Source of the DNA: an uncultured Clostridium sp.
GTDB lineage: Bacteria; Bacillota; Clostridia; TANB77; CAG-508
Reading direction: 5' to 3'
NCBI GenBank assembly: GCA_950059165.1
Contig: CATLUC010000008.1
Span: forward strand, 1-31,503
Length of the DNA stretch: 31,503 nucleotides
Below the pieces are notes generated by a model. The model saw only the letters and a list, made by a program, of their open reading frames with translations. It ran no database searches and was not told the DNA's origin. Position numbers and translations under genes: made by a program. Shown piece by piece: positions 27,067 to 31,503 of the stretch (within the stretch, counting starts at the first letter, position 1; the number at the start of each line of letters is the position of its first letter).

Positions 27067-28071
27067 TGCTTCTGTACTATATTTATTATTTATAATTTTT
27101 TCATATGGTGCTTTTTCTTTTAGTTCTCCTGCCATTGTCATTACTTCTTGTAAACGATTAAAAGCTTCTTCTTTTAAAACTGGTGTATCATTCCAAGCAT
27201 CAATATTTTTGTAGTTTTGGATAACTGTGCTAAGTAATTCTATATCTGTATCCGGAAAGAAGTTTTGGATTGCTTCTGCTATTTCTTGTGCAGTATGTTC
27301 TTTTACCCATTGTTGACCTTTGTAAATACTGTTTGTGAATTTTTGTACAGTTTCTTCATTGTTTTCTATATAACTCTTTTTAGCAAAGTATGCTGTGTAT
27401 GGGATTTCTCCTGCTGCTTCTCCTACTGATGCTACTACATAGCCTTTTTGCTCATTTTGTGTTAATGATGCTGTTGGCTCAAATAAAGTTACATAGTCGG
27501 CATTTCCACTGGCAAATGCACCAGCCATTAAGTCAAATTTTATGCTGTCATCTAATATTGCATCTTTTTGTGGGTCAATATTATTCTTTTTTAACACATA
27601 TTCTAATGTCATATAAGGTACTCCACCTTTTCTTCCTGGTATTATGGTTTTCCCTCTTAAATCTTCCCAGCTAAATTTGTCTGTTTTATTTCTTGCAACT
27701 AAAAATGAACCATCTTTTTTAGTCATTTGAGCAAATACTTGTGCATAGTCTTCTTTTCCTTCTTGATATACATATATAGATGCTTCAGGTCCTGCAAAGC
27801 CAATGTCACATTGATTTGCTAAAACTGCTGTCATTACTGCGTCTGCTCCTTGCCCTGTTGTTAGTTCAATTTCCATTCCATTTTCTTTGAAGTATCCATT
27901 GTTTATTGCTACATATTGTGGTGCGTAGAATACTGAACGTGTTACCTCATTTACTTTTATTGTTTTTAATTTGTCTTGTTTTCCTGTATTTTTGACTGCT
28001 GTTACAATTCCTAATATTATTGCTACGGCTAAAACTATAATACTAACTGCTATTACTCTTTTCTTAATCAT
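27055..28071 (-). CDS. ABC importer substrate-binding protein, NMT1/SsuA-TauA type
   Basis: A 338-residue periplasmic-binding-type protein with an N-terminal hydrophobic anchor (about 6-26) and no lipobox Cys. The start of the mature part (VNEVTRSVFYAPQYVAINNGYFKENGMEIELTTGQGADAVMTAVLANQCDIGFAGPEASI) is characteristic of the SsuA/TauA/ThiY (NMT1) family that binds sulfonates, taurine, nitrate or thiamine-pyrimidine precursors. The ligand cannot be decided. It belongs with the ATPase and permease at 28997-30529 but is separated from them by mntA and two deleted genes. The CGG at 27252-27254 is out of frame (CCG GAT). The last three codons and stop come from a REP-like repeat. Confidence 0.85.
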   Translation of the reverse strand: MIKKRVIAVSIIVLAVAIILGIVTAVKNTGKQDKLKTIKVNEVTRSVFYAPQYVAINNGYFKENGMEIELTTGQGADAVMTAVLANQCDIGFAGPEASIYVYQEGKEDYAQVFAQMTKKDGSFLVARNKTDKFSWEDLRGKTIIPGRKGGVPYMTLEYVLKKNNIDPQKDAILDDSIKFDLMAGAFASGNADYVTLFEPTASLTQNEQKGYVVASVGEAAGEIPYTAYFAKKSYIENNEETVQKFTNSIYKGQQWVKEHTAQEIAEAIQNFFPDTDIELLSTVIQNYKNIDAWNDTPVLKEEAFNRLQEVMTMAGELKEKAPYEKIINNKYSTEAMSH

Positions 28072-28214
28072 GCTTTTACCTCCTCACTTTTATTTTGTAT
28101 ATATTATGTCATCAAAAAAGTATTTGTGATTTTTTTATATACTTTAGGAGACAAAAAAGAACTACTATTTTTATTTTAGTAATTCTTTTATTTTGTTATA
28201 TTTACAATCAAAAA

Positions 28215-28342
28215 TTACATTTGTAAATTTAATTCATATCTTTCTATAAAGCCTATCCATTCGCCTTTTTCGTTTTTTACTCCTTGCATATATTATATGG
28301 GTAGCTATTTAAAATTCCTTTTACTATTTCTAATTCTTCCAT
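28215..28342 (-). pseudogene. PAS-type small protein with internal deletion
   Basis: A good site (AAGGAG) precedes MEELEIVKGILNSYPYNI, then the frame stops. In another frame GVKNEKGEWIGFIERYELNLQM follows directly and ends at 28215. These look like the first and last parts of a clostridial single-PAS-domain protein (about 110-120 residues) whose middle has been lost. Family assignment is from memory of the N- and C-terminal patterns and is moderate. An internal ATG could give a 24-residue peptide, probably meaningless. Confidence 0.5.
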
Positions 28343-28385
28343 GTTGTTTTTCTCCTTCAACTACTTGTAACTCTAATCTCTTATT

Positions 28386-28554
28386 TTAATCAACTATATC
28401 TTGAATTTGATTTTTTAATTCTTCCAACTCTGTTTCAAGAAATCCCCAAACCATATTTAAGTTTACCCCTTCATAATCATGAACAATTCTAATCTTCGAT
28501 TTCTTTTATATATTTTAAAACCTTCATTAGTATTATTTTATCTTTACTTTTCAT
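28386..28554 (-). pseudogene. HepT-type toxin remnant with internal deletion
   Basis: ATG 28554 overlaps the mntA stop. MKSKDKIILMKVLKYIKEIED resembles the HepT N-terminus; in another frame RIVHDYEGVNLNMVWGFLETELEELKNQIQDIVD matches the HepT C-terminus, where the RX4-6H motif and WE-type segment normally sit. About 40-60 central residues are missing and the frame is lost at GAAGAT, a likely micro-homology junction. The toxin is therefore inactive while mntA is intact. Confidence 0.65.
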
Positions 28555-28852
28555 AAATGACTACTCCTGTCTTTTCTATTTCTTTTTCTATTTTTGAATT
28601 TTTATCAATTTCAAGTTTTTCAATAACATCAACTTCTTTGTCTAGTTTTTCTCTTATTTTGTCTACCATAGCAAAAAATTTTAACCCTTTAATTTTGCCT
28701 TTGCTATCAATTAATATATCTATATCACTATTTTTAGTAGGTTTATTCTTGGCATATGAACCAAATAATATTGCTTTTTCAACTTCTGTGTTCGCTAAAA
28801 TTTCATTTATCATATTTTTTATATCTTCAATAGAATATATTTTTGTGGTCAT
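28544..28852 (-). CDS. mntA: MntA-type minimal nucleotidyltransferase antitoxin
   Basis: A 102-residue minimal nucleotidyltransferase. AILFGSYAKNKPTKNSDIDILID (about 24-46) carries the GSYAxG-like and D-x-D catalytic pattern. In HepT-MntA modules this enzyme AMPylates the HepT RNase and neutralises it. Here it precedes, with overlap, a deleted hepT, so it is an orphan antitoxin sitting between the permease and the substrate-binding protein genes. GGAGG lies shortly before ATG. Confidence 0.85.
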   Translation of the reverse strand: MTTKIYSIEDIKNMINEILANTEVEKAILFGSYAKNKPTKNSDIDILIDSKGKIKGLKFFAMVDKIREKLDKEVDVIEKLEIDKNSKIEKEIEKTGVVIYEK

Positions 28853-28960
28853 AACTTTGCCTCCTTAATTTCTTTTTTAGTATATCACAATTTACTTTAA
28901 ATTACTATCATTTAGCTTAATTATTTTTAAATTTCTCTTTTTGTATTTAAATGCTATAAG

Positions 28961-28990
28961 GCAAGAGATATAAAATATATATTTCTTGCC
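28961..28990. terminator. Hairpin after the ABC permease gene
   Basis: GGCAAGAGATATA pairs with TATATTTCTTGCC. There is no T-run on the minus strand, so it may stabilise the 3' end or terminate weakly. Confidence 0.5.
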
Positions 28991-28996
28991 CTATTT

Positions 28997-29787
28997 TTAT
29001 CTAAATTTCCTTGAGTTCAAAATTAGTTTTTCTAGTAACAATACAGCTAGGTACATTACACCTGCTACAATTCCTAAGATAATAACACTTGTCATAACTA
29101 AGTCTAGTTTAAACACTTGACCTCCATATACAATTAAGTATCCGAAGTCCTGCTTTTGACACCAAAAACTCTCCAGAGATTACACCTACTAAGGAAAGGC
29201 CAATGTTGACTTTTAATGAATTGATAAATGTTGAAAGGTTTGCAGGTATTATAATTTTGGTTAATATTTGCCATTTTTTTGCTTTAAATGTTTTTGCCAT
29301 TTTTATAACTTCTTTGTCTGTTTTTAAAAATCCATTTAGGTTTTCAAGTATTGTTACAATTAGAGAAATTGCTACAGCCATAACTATAATTGCAGGTGTT
29401 CCTGCTCCTACCCAAATAATTATTATAGGGCCGTAAGGCTACCTTTGGCAAGCTGTTTAGCACCACTAAGTATGGTTCTGCAACTTTTGACAAAAAATCT
29501 GACCACCATAAAACAATTGCTATTATAATTCCAAGACCTGTTCCAAGTAAAAATCCGACAACTGTTTCATAAACAGTAACTCCAATATGCATTATTAAAT
29601 CATTTGAACTTAAATTCATAAAGGTATTCCAAATTCTACTTGGGCTACTCATTATAAAACTGTCAATTATTTTTTGGTTTGCAAGATATTCCCAAATAGC
29701 AAGAAATATCACTAATATGGCTGTTTGTGTAAATAATACCATATACTTTTTGCATTTTTGTTTTCTTAAATATTGTTTTCTATCCAT
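28997..29787 (-). CDS. ABC importer permease (SsuC/TauC type), interrupted by two CGG +1 sites
   Basis: A 262-residue inner-membrane permease with about six hydrophobic segments. The coupling EAA loop is KTFKAKKWQILTKIIIPANLSTFINSLKVNIG. Conventional reading gives two pieces. At 29431-29433 TTA CGG CCC must be read TTA GGC CCT, giving LPKVALGPIIIIWVGAGTP; at 29143-29145 CTT CGG ATA must be read CTT GGA TAC, giving KAGLGYLIVYGGQVFKLD, both classical SsuC/TauC motifs. With two bases removed it is 263 codons. The CGG at 29555-29557 is out of frame (GTC GGA) without shift. It overlaps the upstream ATPase gene by eight bases, so translation is probably coupled. Confidence 0.88.
29143..29145 (-). 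other. In-frame CGG with +1 shift (ABC permease, second site)
   Basis: CTT CGG ATA must be read CTT GGA TAC, restoring AGLGYLI, a conserved motif of SsuC-like permeases. Confidence 0.9.
29431..29433 (-). other. In-frame CGG with +1 shift (ABC permease, first site)
   Basis: TTA CGG CCC must be read TTA GGC CCT, restoring LPKVALGPI. It is the only site followed by C after CGG. Confidence 0.88.
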
Positions 29788-30529
29788 CTACTCTAAGCTC
29801 CTTCCATAATGTATTAAAATATTTGCTAAATTTAGGGCTTTCTCTGCAATTTATTGGGTTTCTATTTTCTATTTCAAAGTTGATTTTATGGATATCTTTT
29901 ACTGTTCCTGGTCTTGCATTTAAAACAATAACTCTATCAGACATACTTATTGCTTCTGAAATATCATGTGTTACTATTATTGCTGTCATTTTTTCTTTTC
30001 GTAAGATGTTATAAATGTCATTTGTTACCATTATTCTAGTTTGATAATCTAATGCCGAAAAAGCTTCATCTAGCAATAAAATCTTTGGCTTAGTTGCAAG
30101 TGTCCTAATTAAAGCTACTCTTTGCCTCATCCCACCTGATAATTCAGATGGGTATTTGCTTTTAAAATCGTATAATTCATATTTTTTTAGTAGTTCTTCT
30201 ACATAAGCTTTTGATTGTTTATTTGCATTTCCTTTGATTTCCAAACCAAACATTGTGTTACTTAAAATGTTTCTCCATTCTAATAAACAGTCTCTTTGTA
30301 GCATATATCCTATTTCTCCATCTATGTATATTTCTCCACTTGTTTTTTCTTCTAATCCTGCTATTATAGATAACAATGTAGATTTACCACATCCACTTGG
30401 TCCAATTATGCTTACAAATTCGCCTTGATTTACTCTTAAATTGATATTTTTAAGAGCTGTAATTTCTCCTTCTTTTGTTTGGTATTTCTTGGTTATATTT
30501 TTTACTTCTAGTACTTTTTCCATCGACAT
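29780..30529 (-). CDS. ABC importer ATP-binding protein (SsuB/TauB type)
   Basis: A 249-residue ATPase driving the importer. Walker A GPSGCGKST (about 43-51), Q-loop MLQRDCLLEWRN, signature LSGGMRQRVALIR (about 140), Walker B ILLLDEAFSALD (about 161) and the switch His in VTHDISEA (about 194). Best match in pattern is the nitrate/sulfonate/taurine group. First gene of the importer cluster; it overlaps the permease. The CGG at 30055-30057 is out of frame (TCG GCA). Confidence 0.93.
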   Translation of the reverse strand: MSMEKVLEVKNITKKYQTKEGEITALKNINLRVNQGEFVSIIGPSGCGKSTLLSIIAGLEEKTSGEIYIDGEIGYMLQRDCLLEWRNILSNTMFGLEIKGNANKQSKAYVEELLKKYELYDFKSKYPSELSGGMRQRVALIRTLATKPKILLLDEAFSALDYQTRIMVTNDIYNILRKEKMTAIIVTHDISEAISMSDRVIVLNARPGTVKDIHKINFEIENRNPINCRESPKFSKYFNTLWKELRVDG

Positions 30530-30625
30530 TCTTCCTTTCGTATTACTTACTTGTTATATATTATGAAAAATGTCGAAAATTGTGTACTATACTTATTCAA
30601 AAAAAGAACTGTAATAAATGATAAT

Positions 30626-30666
30626 AAAAATCATTGAAAATACATATGTACATTCAATGATTTTTT
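30626..30666 (-). terminator. Terminator of the leucine-rich-repeat gene
   Basis: AAAAATCATTGAA / TTCAATGATTTTTT stem with a 14-base loop, T-runs on both sides. It lies nine bases after the stop at 30675. Confidence 0.82.
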
Positions 30667-30674
30667 AGCTCTTT

Positions 30675-31503
30675 TTAACGCCCTATTCCATTGCTTGGAT
30701 TTGTAGGATTTGATGGTTTTTCATTATCAACTTCATTAGGTTTATTTGGCATTTGTGGATGGACTGTTGGAGTGTGTTCAACTTTGTATAACTGATAAAA
30801 ACATTTTTTGCTCAATTCAATTCTTCTAGTGCATTCTTCGCCTAATGGTTTGTCTTCTTCTCCTATGTTTTCTACTCTAATTATTTTAAATTTCGCTTTT
30901 TCATCATATGACCATGGAAATTCATAAAATGGTCTTACATCTTTGTTATGTGTTACTTCTACTAATGTATTAGAATCAAATGCATTTCCATCAATTTCTA
31001 TTTTTCCATCTCCTAATATTTGTACTTTTAAAGTTTGTTTTTCCGAGAAATCTATTCCACGACCAAATGCTTTTGCACTTATTTTTTTACACTTTTTGGT
31101 ATTTTTATTTGTTTTATTTCATTTAAATCAAATGCATATTTCTCTATTTCTTCTAATCCTTCTTCAAATATCACTTCACTTATAGAACACTGATCAAAAG
31201 CAAATTCGCCTATACTTTTTATATTGCTTGGTATTTCTAGTTTTTCTAATCCAGATTTTCTAAAACAATAGAATGGTATATTTTTTATTCCTTTTCCTAA
31301 TTTTAGCTCTTTTAATTTACTACATGAATGAAAAACATTTGGATTTATTTCTAATACTCCATCTAATAATTCTACTTTTTGCAAATTTCCATATTTCCAA
31401 AATTCATGGTCTTCAATTATTTCTGCTTTTGTTTTTATTTCTAATACTTGTTTTTTAGTTTCTGTTGGTAATTCGTCTATATTTCCCAAATAACAATATT
31501 TAA
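30675..31503 (-). CDS. BspA-like leucine-rich-repeat protein, 5' end outside the window
   Basis: Contains LRR_5-type repeats (LKELKLGKGIKNIPFYCFRKSGLEKLEIPSNIKSIGEFAFDQC and VIFEEGLEEIEKYAFDLNEIKQIKIPKSV), usually on surface or secreted proteins. The frame remains open to the window edge upstream of an apparent TTG start (31489), so the true start lies outside. After IPKSVKK the frame stops within an A7 run (31082-31088); with one more A it continues ISAKAFGRGIDFSEKQTLKVQILGDG for about 135 residues and ends in a Pro/Asn-rich tail (NPTNPSNGIGR). The CGG at 31043-31045 is out of frame (TCG GAA). Confidence 0.75.
31082..31088 (-). other. A7 run needing a -1 shift (LRR protein)
   Basis: GTA AAA AAA TAA becomes GTA AAA AAA ATA AGT with one more A, joining the LRR region to its natural C-terminal part. 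Confidence 0.65.

Noticed and set aside
2941..31045. CGG trinucleotides at 2941, 13314, 16194, 16459, 16868, 21841, 27252, 29555, 30055 and 31043 as further shift sites
   Set aside because: In each the CGG spans two codons (for example TCG GTA, GTC GGA, CCG GAT) and the protein continues correctly in the same frame.
1..31503. CRISPR array, tRNA or rRNA genes
   Set aside because: No regularly spaced repeats and no tRNA or rRNA-like sequence were seen on either strand.

Overview
This is a low-GC window of about 31.5 kb from a Firmicute, most likely an uncultured gut Clostridia. The signs are the very AT-rich base composition, A/T-ending codons, AGGAG-type ribosome binding sites, a MinD/MinE/RodA cluster, AdhE, an Smc of Bacillota type, and prepilin-like surface proteins with a KGITLIALVITII-type N-terminus. 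All genes except asnS and a small XRE-type regulator are on the minus strand.

Layout: 1-543 is a repeat-bounded structured element (copy A). 544-3370 carries rodA, minE (with a very long acidic/Gln-rich tail) and minD, divergent from asnS (3596-4987). 5175-7790 is a bifunctional adhE. 7922-9214 is an AAA+/DUF4143 ATPase with its own promoter and two palindromes. 9382-10389 is a LytM/M23 peptidase. 10693-17057 holds two large prepilin-like surface proteins around a P-type ATPase. 17214-18896 is an AAA-like/PD-(D/E)XK protein. 19139-19327 is the small regulator. 19465-22096 is a Ca2+-type P-type ATPase. 22124-22866 is structured element copy B. 22875-26424 is smc, followed by a second XRE regulator. 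27055-30529 is an SsuABC/TauABC-type ABC importer split by an mntA gene and two internally deleted genes. The window ends inside a leucine-rich-repeat protein.

The most striking observation is about decoding. Seven genes (adhE, smc, the Ca2+-ATPase, the ABC permease, the AAA/PD-(D/E)XK gene and both prepilin-like genes) look broken. At 12 separate places the break is the same: an in-frame CGG codon followed by a +1 shift, so that xxx-CGG-N must be read xxx-(C)-GGN, giving a glycine that is conserved in the families I can recall. I found no in-frame CGG that is read as arginine. At least ten CGG trinucleotides that are out of frame in the same strand cause no shift. With the extra bases removed, each CGG-interrupted gene closes to the length expected for its family (870 aa for AdhE, 1182 aa for Smc). 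The two prepilin-like genes also need the A-run corrections described in their entries. The simplest biological reading is that CGG is unassigned and triggers +1 frameshifting, or that CGGN is read as a four-base glycine codon. A systematic read or assembly error must be excluded.

The second is a pair of roughly 600-bp non-coding elements with REP-like inverted arms and a multibranched core. Its stems are conserved by compensatory changes between the copies. Solo arms of the same repeat lie beside stop codons of several genes and in two cases supply the stop codon itself.
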